From an uncultured Oscillospiraceae bacterium (lineage in GTDB: Bacteria > Bacillota > Clostridia > Oscillospirales > Ruminococcaceae): a stretch of DNA of 64,000 nt. The notes under the pieces are model-generated. The model ran no database searches. It saw nothing but the letters and a program-made list of their open reading frames with translations, and was not told the origin of the DNA. Of this stretch, positions 41,564-49,893 are shown piece by piece (the first letter of the stretch is position 1; every line of letters begins with the position of its first letter). The position numbers were made by a program, and so were the translations under genes. The stretch lies in the NCBI GenBank assembly GCA_910579175.1, contig CAJTTB010000006.1:62001-126000 (forward strand). Direction: 5' to 3'.

Positions 41564-42714
41564 GTGGTACTCAACCCCAATACCAACATCAAAGAAATAG
41601 AAATAATCACCATAATTCCATAACAGATCAACAGTGATTGCAAAAATGACAATACAAAGCTAGTTGCCTGCAATAACCCTGAAATACGCTGTGTATGTAA
41701 CATATCTCCCACTCCCTGCGCAATGCGAATTGCAAAATTCATCAATAAAATATGGACAATCCCAGGTAAAAAACAAATTACAATTGCCAAAATACCAAAA
41801 GCCCCAACTGTTGACTGAATGACATTCACCGACCCTTGAATCACAGAGAGCGTTTCACTGATTGCACTTCCTACCATAGGGACCAAAGAACCAATAAAAT
41901 ACTTTCCCGTCTTTAATGTAATGGTATCAGCAGAGTTTGCCACAAAACTCTTAATCGTCAAAATTCCCACGAATAAGGTCAATAAAAAGCCCAATATCCA
42001 CTTAACAATTGTTTGAATGGATTTTGAAATGCCCCCAACCTCCACCTGATCGGTAGCCGCTGAAGTCAAACAAAGCGCCAGATAAATCCCGCAAAGTGGT
42101 ATCAATAGATTGGCGGCAACCACACTGACCAATTCTACACAGCCAAGTAACATTCCATGATAAGCAAAAGCAGAAAGCGGTTTTCCTGACACGGAGATAA
42201 TTCCAGTAAAAACCGGAATAAAGCCCATTAAAAAAGAACTGACCTGCTTTATCAGTTCCACGGTCTCTTCTATCAATGAAATCACTGGCGTTACAATGAT
42301 TCCACTAATACACAAAACCGAAAGGACATGAAACACCTTGGAAAAACTCTTATCAGCAAAGCCATGTTCAAAGGTTCCAAGCAGAGCAGAAAGCATAATC
42401 ATTCCCACAATCGTTGCCAGAATGCGAATCGGTGTTGACATACCCGCCAAAATGCCATCCCATAGCATTTCAAAAAAGCGTTTTCCATCTAAGTTTAAAA
42501 TTTCGCTGCTGTCTACCTTTTCAATTCCATTTTGTTCAAAAAAACGCGCTGTTTCTTGTGGAAGTTGATCTAGCAGTTGTGCGGCTCCACTTTGGTTTAA
42601 AATTTCCTGTTCTGTTTGATCATCATCTGTTTGCTGTGCCAATACCACTATGCCATTCAATGCCAAAAAGACCATCATGATAGTACAGCAAAACCATTTC
42701 ACGATTCTATACAT
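41560..42714 (-). CDS. spoIIIAE: Stage III sporulation protein AE
   Basis: A 384-residue protein with an N-terminal signal-like helix and about eight hydrophobic segments. It is the largest membrane component of the SpoIIIA complex and resembles permeases. Conserved stretches include LLGTFEHGF, IPVFTGIISVSGKPLSAFAY and VKWILGFLLTLFVGILTIK. It overlaps spoIIIAD and spoIIIAF at its ends. Confidence 0.96.
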   Translation of the reverse strand: MYRIVKWFCCTIMMVFLALNGIVVLAQQTDDDQTEQEILNQSGAAQLLDQLPQETARFFEQNGIEKVDSSEILNLDGKRFFEMLWDGILAGMSTPIRILATIVGMIMLSALLGTFEHGFADKSFSKVFHVLSVLCISGIIVTPVISLIEETVELIKQVSSFLMGFIPVFTGIISVSGKPLSAFAYHGMLLGCVELVSVVAANLLIPLCGIYLALCLTSAATDQVEVGGISKSIQTIVKWILGFLLTLFVGILTIKSFVANSADTITLKTGKYFIGSLVPMVGSAISETLSVIQGSVNVIQSTVGAFGILAIVICFLPGIVHILLMNFAIRIAQGVGDMLHTQRISGLLQATSFVLSFLQSLLICYGIMVIISISLMLVLGLSTT

Positions 42715-43093
42715 AAATCAACTCCAAAGCAATTTCTGCCAAGTTTTGAAATAAAGGCAAACTCAACAATACAATCGCCGCTTTTCCCGCAAGTTCCACC
42801 CTGCCCGCAATCGCCGTCTGTCCTGCGTCTTTACAGCTATCTGAGGCAAGTTGAACCAGATAACAAATGCCCAATGCCTTTAGCAATGTTTTTCCATAAT
42901 ACCCTGCACTGGTTCTTTCTAACATTTCATTCATCGTTGTCAAAACTGGTTTTAATGAAACAACAATTGAAACAAAAATCAATACACTGCAAACCAGTGA
43001 AACCATAAGCGCATACTCGGGCTTATACTGTTTTAACAAAATGCAAAAAACAGTGGAAACAACTGCCAAACCGATGATCGATAACAATTCCAT
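42707..43093 (-). CDS. spoIIIAD: Stage III sporulation protein AD
   Basis: A 128-residue membrane protein with about four helices, matching the 133-residue Bacillus protein. Sequence features are the N-terminal LLSIIGLAVVSTVFCILLKQ, YKPEYALMVSLV and YLVQLASDSCKDAGQTAIAG. The start was set at the ATG closest to the family start; a longer open frame upstream (to 43183) covers the end of spoIIIAC and is not needed. Confidence 0.94.
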   Translation of the reverse strand: MELLSIIGLAVVSTVFCILLKQYKPEYALMVSLVCSVLIFVSIVVSLKPVLTTMNEMLERTSAGYYGKTLLKALGICYLVQLASDSCKDAGQTAIAGRVELAGKAAIVLLSLPLFQNLAEIALELIYV

Positions 43094-43127
43094 TTCATCG
43101 CAATCCCCTTTCTTTTTTTGACCGATT

Positions 43128-43325
43128 TTACCACAGACCAAAAATCGTTTTGATTGTTTCAAACAGATTTTGTATCTCTCCAATAATCATCATCAATACA
43201 ACAATTAATCCTGCCAAAGTAGTCATCAATGCTTGTTCTTCTCTGCCAGAACGAATCAAAAGCTGATTTAATACTGCAACAATAATCCCAATTGCAGCAA
43301 TCCGAAAAATCAAATCAATATCCAT
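43128..43325 (-). CDS. spoIIIAC: Stage III sporulation protein AC
   Basis: A 65-residue two-helix membrane protein: IFRIAAIGIIVAVLNQLLIR and GREEQALMTTLAGLIVVLMM are the two segments. Size and sequence match SpoIIIAC (68 residues in Bacillus). It sits between AB and AD in the standard operon order. Confidence 0.95.
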   Translation of the reverse strand: MDIDLIFRIAAIGIIVAVLNQLLIRSGREEQALMTTLAGLIVVLMMIIGEIQNLFETIKTIFGLW

Positions 43326-43351
43326 TGTTTTTTAGTTCCTTTCCATTGGCA

Positions 43352-43861
43352 TTAAATACACAAAATAGCAATCGCAATCCCAGAAAGTACGCCAAGGGAT
43401 TGAAATAACTTGCCTTTTTGTTGATGTTCTTGGGTCGCTTGTTGAAAAGATTGTTCCAATAGTTGTCTCACCAATTCCAATTGATTCAACTGATTTTCTG
43501 TATTGGTACTACCCAAAATATTCCCAAGCATCTTGAGCACTTTTTGATCGTTTTTTTGAAAGTCCATTTTATTTGCACTTTGTTCGATACTTTGTGTCCA
43601 TAACCTGGGAAAATCATGTGATTTTTTTAATTGTTGATGACAAAACTTCAAAAAACAAAGCTGTTGCAATTCTTCACAATCTACCAAACAATCTATGATA
43701 TCTTTGGTGGGCATCTGTTCATAGCGCAAATAGGTTTGTATTTTTTCCAACATCACAAGGGATTGTTCTAATTGGCAAACGCGGTGTTTAAAAGAACGTC
43801 CCTTTACGATCCCAATCAAACTACAGAGTATGATGGATAAAAGTGCAATCCATAAATTCAA
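43352..43861 (-). CDS. spoIIIAB: Stage III sporulation protein AB
   Basis: A 169-residue protein with a membrane helix at each end (about residues 3-19 and 150-168) and a helical middle. RVCQLEQSLVMLEKIQTYLRY and a C-terminal GKLFQSLGVLSGIAIAILCI are family-like (each given within 21 residues; the first is RVCQLEQSLVMLEKIQTYL). It resembles GspF-type secretion platform proteins. It overlaps spoIIIAA by four bases. Confidence 0.94.
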   Translation of the reverse strand: MNLWIALLSIILCSLIGIVKGRSFKHRVCQLEQSLVMLEKIQTYLRYEQMPTKDIIDCLVDCEELQQLCFLKFCHQQLKKSHDFPRLWTQSIEQSANKMDFQKNDQKVLKMLGNILGSTNTENQLNQLELVRQLLEQSFQQATQEHQQKGKLFQSLGVLSGIAIAILCI

Positions 43862-44829
43862 CTTGTTACCTTCTCTCTAGTATGGAATAACTGTTCCACC
43901 TGCACGATTTTATCGATTTCACAGGGAGTGTCCTCTTGTTTTAACAATACAATCTTATCAAAAATCTGCTGTTTGCATAAATATTGTATCTGTTCCCTTT
44001 TCATCAGTGTGGAAATGCTATCTGCATGTGCAGTGGCAATGACTTTTACACCTGCCAACATGCTTCTTATCAACATATTGGCATCATCACTTTGTCCAAT
44101 TTCATCACAAAAGATAATATCTGGCGCACCTGTTCTCAATGCCAATTCCATTCCAATCGCTTTTGGACACAAATGATATACATCTGTTGAAATGCCAATT
44201 TCATTTTGAGGAGCTCCCTGATAGATGGCAGCAAGTTCTCCTCGTTCATCTATCATCGCAACTTTATAAAATCTTCCCAATCTGCCATCTGAAATGCCTC
44301 TTGCTATCTCTCGAATCAAGGTTGTCTTTCCACTCGCAGGTACCCCAGCAATCAATATTGATTGCAATTTTCCACCAAGTACACGTGAAAAAATCTCATC
44401 TGCTGCACCGCGGACTTCACGGGCAATTCGAATATTTAAAGAACTGATCTCTCGAATACCAATCACTTTTCCCGCCTCAGTCAATACTGTTCCACAGATG
44501 CCAATGCGATGCCCGCCAACAATGGTAATATAGCCGTTGACAATTTCATTCTGAAAACTATGTACAGAATATTCACAAAAGGATTTGAATAATGTTTCGA
44601 TCTGTCTTGTGGAAAATATCCAACAATTGGAAGATGGCTGTTTCACAGGCTGTCCATCCTTTTGTAAAAACCAACACTGCTTTGCAGTCATCAAAGAAAT
44701 TGGTCGATTGGCACGCACTCTGATCTCATGTAAATCCGACCGAATAAAGTATGGCAATTTATGTAATAATCTCCCAAGCTCGCCTGGAAAATAATCGCAC
44801 ATTTGTTGATATCTCTGATTGTTTTCCAT
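43858..44829 (-). CDS. spoIIIAA: Stage III sporulation protein AA ATPase
   Basis: A 323-residue ATPase related to type II and IV secretion ATPases; it powers the SpoIIIA complex. The Walker A is AGVPASGKTTLI (about residues 160-171) and Walker B is DIIFCDEIG (about 233-241), followed by AGVKVIATAHAD. The start at 44829 has AAAGGG nine bases upstream; a TTG three codons earlier abuts that site. First gene of the operon, behind a sigma-E-like promoter. Confidence 0.96.
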   Translation of the reverse strand: MENNQRYQQMCDYFPGELGRLLHKLPYFIRSDLHEIRVRANRPISLMTAKQCWFLQKDGQPVKQPSSNCWIFSTRQIETLFKSFCEYSVHSFQNEIVNGYITIVGGHRIGICGTVLTEAGKVIGIREISSLNIRIAREVRGAADEIFSRVLGGKLQSILIAGVPASGKTTLIREIARGISDGRLGRFYKVAMIDERGELAAIYQGAPQNEIGISTDVYHLCPKAIGMELALRTGAPDIIFCDEIGQSDDANMLIRSMLAGVKVIATAHADSISTLMKREQIQYLCKQQIFDKIVLLKQEDTPCEIDKIVQVEQLFHTREKVTS

Positions 44830-44903
44830 ATGATTCAACCCTTTCCAATGGACAAAATCATGTTTTGTTTACTATTTTTTTACTGCTTCTTGTCCGTTTT
44901 TAT

Positions 44904-44932
44904 ATTTGTATGTTCCAATCATCTCAATTAGA
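44904..44932 (-). promoter_or_regulatory. Candidate sigma-E promoter of the spoIIIA operon
   Basis: On the minus strand CATACAAAT (44904-44912) matches the sigma-E -10 well; 14 bases upstream lies TCTAAT (44927-44932), a partial -35. It is divergent from the aro operon promoter 17 bases away. Confidence 0.5.
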
Positions 44933-44948
44933 ACTATCAAATTTTTTC

Positions 44949-44977
44949 TTGACAGATTTTATAAACTGGTATATACT
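44949..44977 (+). promoter_or_regulatory. Consensus sigma-A promoter of the aro operon
   Basis: TTGACA and TATACT spaced 17 bases apart, giving a transcription start near 44984 and a leader of about 290 bases before aroF. Confidence 0.85.
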
Positions 44978-45029
44978 TTAGAACTGTAATACAATCATAA
45001 AAATAATTTTGATAAAGTAGGTATGACCG

Positions 45030-45140
45030 ATGAAACACACTGTTTGTGCAAATTTCTTTTTCTACTTTAGCTTAAGCTTTTACTTTCAAGGCTTAGGTTA
45101 TGTTGTCAAGGAAAAATTTAATTTGTTACAAAAAGCGTAA
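45030..45140 (+). CDS. Phe/Tyr-rich attenuation leader peptide of the aro operon
   Basis: A 36-residue peptide. Residues 9-19 read FFFYFSLSFYF, and the whole peptide has seven Phe and three Tyr. The ATG is eight bases after AGG (45019-45021); another ATG at 45023 in a different frame is only one base from it. The peptide begins MKHTV, much like the enterobacterial phenylalanine leader that begins MKHIP. Its last codons lie in an RNA segment that can pair with the left arm of a downstream terminator. The frame and the Phe/Tyr clustering upstream of a DAHP synthase gene point to ribosome-mediated attenuation and not a functional protein. Confidence 0.8.
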   Translation: MKHTVCANFFFYFSLSFYFQGLGYVVKEKFNLLQKA

Positions 45141-45217
45141 TTTCTCATTTTTGGTTGATTATCATACAAAACAGGTCTATTGCTTTTTGTATAAAAAGCA
45201 ATAGACCTGTTTTTTTA
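45076..45217 (+). promoter_or_regulatory. Transcription attenuator (competing antiterminator and terminator)
   Basis: Four segments can be drawn. Region 1, GCTTTT (45076-45081), overlaps the Phe/Tyr codons and can pair with AAAAGC of region 2. Region 2, TACAAAAAGC (45127-45136), is the end of the leader frame and is the perfect complement of region 3, GCTTTTTGTA (45182-45191). Region 3 is also the left top of the terminator. Ribosome stalling at Phe/Tyr codons would free region 2 and prevent termination; reaching the stop codon would cover region 2 and allow termination. Confidence 0.72.
45168..45217 (+). terminator. Leader terminator of the aro operon
   Basis: A long perfect stem (AAAACAGGTCTATTGCTTTTT and its complement; arms about 21 bases, here cited by position 45168-45188 and 45193-45213) with a four-base loop and a run of T residues. 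It lies about 60 bases before aroF with no gene ahead of it other than the leader peptide. Confidence 0.9.
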
Positions 45218-45276
45218 TCAACTTTTCATGCTTATCTCTTAGATGTTTTTGTGATTTTGAAAGGAATGGGTAGAAT

Positions 45277-46287
45277 ATGATTATTATTTTAAAAGACAAA
45301 CACTCAAAAGAACAAATTGACGAATTATATCAAGAATTGCAACAATATGATGTGGATATCAAACCCATCGAAGGTACGCAAACCACCATTTGGGGGCTAA
45401 TCGGCGATGTTACACAAATTGATGTCTCACGCATTCACTCCAAAGAGGTCGTATATGATATCAAGCGCGTATCCGAACCATATAAAGCAGCCAACCGCAA
45501 ATTTCATCCAGATGATACCATTGTTGAAGTGATGAATGAAAAAATCGGTGGTGAACACTTCAAAGTAATCGCTGGTCCCTGCTCTATCGAGACAGAAGAA
45601 CAAGTCATCGAAGTTGCAAAGGCTGTCAAAAAAAGTGGAGCAAAATTTTTACGTGGAGGCGCATTTAAACCAAGGACTTCACCTTATGCGTTTCAAGGGC
45701 TTCATGCAGAGGGAATTAAGCTGCTCTTAAAAGCGCAAAAAATAACTGGGCTTCCCATTGTCACTGAAATTATGAGTTTAGCACATCTGGATTTATTTGC
45801 AGATGTTGACATCATTCAAGTTGGCGCTAGAAATATGCAAAATTTTGAACTGCTAAAAGAATTGGGACACTCCAAAAAGCCTATCTTATTAAAAAGAGGA
45901 CTCGCCAATACCCTAGAAGAATTCTTAATGAGTGCAGAATATATTATGTCAGGCGGAAATGAAAATGTCATTTTATGTGAACGTGGTATTCGTACCTTTG
46001 AAACCATGACACGCAACACCTTAGATTTATCCGCAGTACCTTTGCTAAAACACTATTCTCATCTTCCAGTTGTAGTAGACCCCAGCCATGCGACTGGTAT
46101 TCCATGGTTGGTAGAACCACTATCTCAAGCTGCAATTGCTGCGGGAGCAGATGGACTGATGATCGAAGTGCACAACAATCCTAAAAAAGCACTCTGTGAT
46201 GGCGCACAGTCTCTTACTCCTACACAATTTGACGAAGTTATGAAAAAAATAACTGCACAAGCACAATTCTGTAATAAAACATTATAA
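45277..46287 (+). CDS. aroF: 3-deoxy-7-phosphoheptulonate (DAHP) synthase with N-terminal regulatory domain
   Basis: A 336-residue type I-beta DAHP synthase that condenses phosphoenolpyruvate and erythrose-4-phosphate, the first step of aromatic synthesis. The N-terminal ferredoxin-like regulatory domain (about residues 1-85) resembles that of Thermotoga DAHP synthase, where Tyr and Phe bind. The catalytic domain (about 95-330) has AGPCSIET, LRGGAFKPRTSPYAFQG, KRGLANTLEEFL and VVDPSHATG. First gene of aroF-aroB-aroA-aroC, controlled by the Phe/Tyr attenuator. Transcriptional and allosteric control would therefore sense the same amino acids. Confidence 0.97.
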   Translation: MIIILKDKHSKEQIDELYQELQQYDVDIKPIEGTQTTIWGLIGDVTQIDVSRIHSKEVVYDIKRVSEPYKAANRKFHPDDTIVEVMNEKIGGEHFKVIAGPCSIETEEQVIEVAKAVKKSGAKFLRGGAFKPRTSPYAFQGLHAEGIKLLLKAQKITGLPIVTEIMSLAHLDLFADVDIIQVGARNMQNFELLKELGHSKKPILLKRGLANTLEEFLMSAEYIMSGGNENVILCERGIRTFETMTRNTLDLSAVPLLKHYSHLPVVVDPSHATGIPWLVEPLSQAAIAAGADGLMIEVHNNPKKALCDGAQSLTPTQFDEVMKKITAQAQFCNKTL

Positions 46288-46302
46288 TGGCAGGTAATTT
46301 TT

Positions 46303-47364
46303 ATGAAAACAATTGAAGTCAAAACCAATCACCCTTATACTGTACTGATTGGTGAACAATTGCTCCCTCGCACTGCTGAACTTATCAAAGACGTTTGCAA
46401 CTATCAAAAAGTGGCAATCATCTCTGATGATATGGTTGCAGACTATTACTTAAATACTGTTGTTTCCAGTTTTTCAACGGACAAGCAGGTGTTTTGCTAT
46501 ATATTTCCACATGGAGAACAATCCAAATCCGCGGATACACTGTTACAAATCTATCATTTTCTTGCTCAAAATCAATTTACTCGCTCTGACCTTATTATCG
46601 CGTTGGGCGGAGGAGTGGTCGGTGATTTAGCAGGATTTGCTGCATCTTCTTTTTTGCGTGGTATTCCCTATGTCCAAATTCCAACCACGCTACTGGCTCA
46701 AGTAGACTCCTCTGTTGGTGGAAAGACAGCGATTAATATTCCAGCTGGCAAAAATTTAGTGGGTAGTTTCTATCAACCTGCAAGAGTACTGTGTGATACC
46801 AATACCCTTTCCACCCTTTCAAAGGTCAACTTTTCCAGTGGCATTGCAGAAGTCATCAAATATGCCTGTATTTACGACCGTTCTTTGTTTGAGCAAATTC
46901 AAGACATTCAACATGCTAATATGACAGATATCATTACGCGTTGTATCCAAATCAAAGCAGATATCGTTTGTAAAGATGAATTTGATACTGGAATGCGCAT
47001 GATACTAAACTTTGGACACACAATCGGTCATGCAATCGAAAAACACTATCACTTTTCTACCTATACTCACGGGCAAGGTGTTGCAATTGGTATGGTAAAG
47101 ATGACACAATTGAGTGAAAAAGCGGGATTGACCCAACCAGGATGTGCACAACAAATCATAAAACTCTGTCAATCTGTTGGATTGCCAACCGACTGTGAAA
47201 TAGACACACAAACACTATTTGATATCTGTTGTTTAGACAAAAAAAATCTCAATCAATCCATTCACTTAATTCTGTTAAAAGAAATTGGAACTTGTTTGAT
47301 CCATAAACTTTCTCATTCAGAATTTCAAGCATTTTTAAATCAATCAAAGGACAATCAATTATGA
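46303..47364 (+). CDS. aroB: 3-dehydroquinate synthase
   Basis: A 353-residue NAD- and metal-dependent enzyme that cyclises DAHP to 3-dehydroquinate. Motifs include GEQSKS, the NAD-binding ALGGGVVGDLAGFAASSFLRG (given as ALGGGVVGDLAGFAA), PTTLLAQVDSSVGGKTAIN and the metal-ligand region LNFGHTIGHAIE. It begins 16 bases after aroF and overlaps aroA by four bases. Confidence 0.97.
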   Translation: MKTIEVKTNHPYTVLIGEQLLPRTAELIKDVCNYQKVAIISDDMVADYYLNTVVSSFSTDKQVFCYIFPHGEQSKSADTLLQIYHFLAQNQFTRSDLIIALGGGVVGDLAGFAASSFLRGIPYVQIPTTLLAQVDSSVGGKTAINIPAGKNLVGSFYQPARVLCDTNTLSTLSKVNFSSGIAEVIKYACIYDRSLFEQIQDIQHANMTDIITRCIQIKADIVCKDEFDTGMRMILNFGHTIGHAIEKHYHFSTYTHGQGVAIGMVKMTQLSEKAGLTQPGCAQQIIKLCQSVGLPTDCEIDTQTLFDICCLDKKNLNQSIHLILLKEIGTCLIHKLSHSEFQAFLNQSKDNQL

Positions 47365-48626
47365 ATCTTGTTGTTCATCCCTCTACATTAAAGGGAAAAA
47401 TTGACATTCCCGCCTCTAAAAGTATTATGCACCGCGCTTTGATTTGTGGTGCACTATCCGACGGACATTGTATCATTGAAAATAGCTATCTTTCGGAGGA
47501 TATTTTGGCAACAATCCACTGTCTAGAACAATTGGGAGCTTGCTTTGACATTCACCAAAATCATATTTCTGTCACAGGTATTTCAAATATACCAAAATCG
47601 GCTTTGTTGGATTGTAATGAATCCGGCTCTACCATTCGATTTCTCATTCCAATTGCGGCAGCTTTTGGCATTTCTGCCACCTTCTCTGGAAAAGGCAAAC
47701 TCATCACCCGACCTCTTGATCTTTATCAAAAGGCATTCGCACAAAAGGGCGTACAGTTTGAATACACTGGAACACTTCCAGCATCCATACAAGGGACACT
47801 GTTGCCCGGACATTACACCATTCGGGGAAATGTCAGTTCTCAATTTATTACAGGGCTGTTGTTTGCACTGCCGTTATTGGACGGTCCAAGTACATTAGAG
47901 GTATTGCCTCCCTTTGAGTCAAAGAGTTATGTCGATATTACACTTGATGTATTAGCCGCTTTTGGAATTAAGATACAATCTCATGATAACTGCTATCAAA
48001 TTGCAGGAAATCAGCGTTATTTGCCCATCAATTATCAAGTGGAAAGTGATTACTCTCAAGCCGCTTTCTTCTTAACTGCCAATTGTTTAGGAAGTCAGAT
48101 ACAATTACATCAGTTCTCCAAAAGTTCCATACAGGGCGACAGCTATATCATTGGATTACTCAATCAAATTGGTGCCAATCCCATTTTAGAAGATGATGGA
48201 TTCACAAATCAAGGAAAAGACTTTATAGGCTTTTCTATCGACGCTTCCAATATTCCAGATTTGGTTCCAATTTTATCGGTACTAGCCTGTTTTTGTCATG
48301 GAAAAAGTGTCATCTCTAAGGTGGAGCGGCTAAAAATCAAAGAAAGTGACCGAATTGCCTCCACCCTTGAACTGATTTCTCGATTGGGAGGTTCTATCTC
48401 TTATCAAGATGATAGTATTGTCATCCTACCCTGTCATCAATTTCATGGAGCGGAAATCAATAGTTATCACGACCATCGAATTGCAATGGCAGCCGCTATT
48501 GCAGCCACCCGCGCAACCGATGATGTGGTTATCTTAGGAGCAGAGTGTGTAAACAAATCTTATCCTACATTTTTTAAAGAATACAAACGTTTAGGAGGAA
48601 ACTGCGATGCCATCTATTTGGAATAA
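47361..48626 (+). CDS. aroA: 3-phosphoshikimate 1-carboxyvinyltransferase (EPSP synthase)
   Basis: A 421-residue enzyme that adds enolpyruvate to shikimate-3-phosphate. The PASKSIMHRALICGALSDG region (about residues 18-36), the NESGSTIRFLIPIAA region (about 88-102), the catalytic SDYSQAAFFL and the C-terminal LKIKESDR and YHDHRIAMA motifs are all present. Its start overlaps the end of aroB and its end overlaps aroC by 20 bases, so the genes are translationally linked. There is no aroD/aroE/aroK in the window. Confidence 0.97.
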   Translation: MNLVVHPSTLKGKIDIPASKSIMHRALICGALSDGHCIIENSYLSEDILATIHCLEQLGACFDIHQNHISVTGISNIPKSALLDCNESGSTIRFLIPIAAAFGISATFSGKGKLITRPLDLYQKAFAQKGVQFEYTGTLPASIQGTLLPGHYTIRGNVSSQFITGLLFALPLLDGPSTLEVLPPFESKSYVDITLDVLAAFGIKIQSHDNCYQIAGNQRYLPINYQVESDYSQAAFFLTANCLGSQIQLHQFSKSSIQGDSYIIGLLNQIGANPILEDDGFTNQGKDFIGFSIDASNIPDLVPILSVLACFCHGKSVISKVERLKIKESDRIASTLELISRLGGSISYQDDSIVILPCHQFHGAEINSYHDHRIAMAAAIAATRATDDVVILGAECVNKSYPTFFKEYKRLGGNCDAIYLE

Positions 48627-49701
48627 TGGTTTAAAAATTTCTATTTTTGGAGAATCCCATTCAGAAGCAATTGGCGTTGTCATTGACAATCTGCCAGCTG
48701 GAAAACCCATTGATATGGCACAGGTACGCAATTTTTTAAGACGCCGACAGGCAAAGCCTGATGGTACTACCACCTCTAGAATCGAACCAGACTTACCGCA
48801 GGTTCTTTCTGGATTGATCAATGATACCACCACTGGAACCCCTTTATGTCTTATGGTTCAAAATACAAATACTCATTCGTCCGATTATGATAATCTTAAA
48901 ACAACTGTCCGCCCCGGTCATGCAGATTATACAGGATTTGTAAAATACCACGGTGCCAATGATATCCGAGGCGGTGGACACTTTTCTGGTCGACTGACTG
49001 CTTGTATGGTGGCAGCAGGCGCTATCTGTGGTCAGATTCTCGCTTCAAAAGGGATTTATGCTGGTGCTCATCTACTCTCTGTCAACCACATTGAGGACCA
49101 AAAACTTGACTCTATTTCAATCACCAAACAGCAAATCGAACAGCTTCAAGCATTGCCATTTCCAGTTATCCAGGAGAAAACACGAACAGAAATCATTGAT
49201 CTTATCAATGACGCCCGTATGAATCTCAATTCTGTTGGCGGCGTTGTAGAATGTATCGCAATTGGAATGCCTGCTGGTATTGGCTCACCTATCTTTGATG
49301 GAATTGAAAGCATTCTTTCCTCTTTGATGTTTGCCATTCCCGGAGTAAAGGGAATTGAATTTGGCAGAGGATTTGAATGTACCAAACTCTATGGCTCCGA
49401 AAACAATGATGAATTTTATATCGATGATGCCAATCAGGTAAAAACCAAAACCAACAACCATGGCGGCATTTTAGGAGGTATTACTTCTGGTATGCCAATT
49501 GATTTTCGAGTTGCATTTAAACCAACTGCCTCCATTTCCACCAAACAGCACACAATTGATGTCAAAACATATCAAAATACAACACTTCATATCGTAGGAC
49601 GACATGACCCCTGTATTGCTGTTCGTGCAGTCCCAGTTGTAGAAGCCTGCTGTAATATTGGATTGCTTTCTGCGTTTATCTTAGAACATGGATTGGACTA
49701 A
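48607..49701 (+). CDS. aroC: Chorismate synthase
   Basis: A 364-residue flavin-dependent enzyme that makes chorismate from EPSP. Motifs: GESHSEAIGVVIDNLPAGKP near the N-terminus, FLRRRQAKPDG, RPGHADYTGFVKYHGANDIR and GGGHFSGRLTACMVAAGA. The ATG follows AGGAGG inside the end of aroA. It is the last gene of the operon; a strong terminator follows. Chorismate feeds Phe, Tyr and Trp, but the attenuator senses Phe/Tyr codons only. Confidence 0.97.
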   Translation: MPSIWNNGLKISIFGESHSEAIGVVIDNLPAGKPIDMAQVRNFLRRRQAKPDGTTTSRIEPDLPQVLSGLINDTTTGTPLCLMVQNTNTHSSDYDNLKTTVRPGHADYTGFVKYHGANDIRGGGHFSGRLTACMVAAGAICGQILASKGIYAGAHLLSVNHIEDQKLDSISITKQQIEQLQALPFPVIQEKTRTEIIDLINDARMNLNSVGGVVECIAIGMPAGIGSPIFDGIESILSSLMFAIPGVKGIEFGRGFECTKLYGSENNDEFYIDDANQVKTKTNNHGGILGGITSGMPIDFRVAFKPTASISTKQHTIDVKTYQNTTLHIVGRHDPCIAVRAVPVVEACCNIGLLSAFILEHGLD

Positions 49702-49784
49702 TGATAAATGAACGTGTGTCTGTAAACATAAAAAACAAGATATATTTTTTGTTATTTCGCCAACCAAATTGACTGTTTCATAAT

Positions 49785-49827
49785 AAAAAATGCTTTTATT
49801 GACTAAATCAATAAAAGCATTTTTTTA
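49785..49827. terminator. Bidirectional terminator after aroC
   Basis: An 18-bp stem (AAAAAATGCTTTTATTGA and its complement) with a five-base loop and T-runs in both directions, separating aroC from the convergent HAD hydrolase gene. Confidence 0.92.
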
Positions 49828-49893
49828 CTTGATATCATTTTTGAATATCAATTTCCCTATCACATAAAAACAACAACAATTGCGATCAGAAAA

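Noticed and set aside
45023..45070. Alternative 15-codon leader peptide starting at 45023
   Set aside because: Its ATG is one base from the ribosome binding site, while the ATG at 45030 has ideal spacing and gives the Phe/Tyr-rich product.
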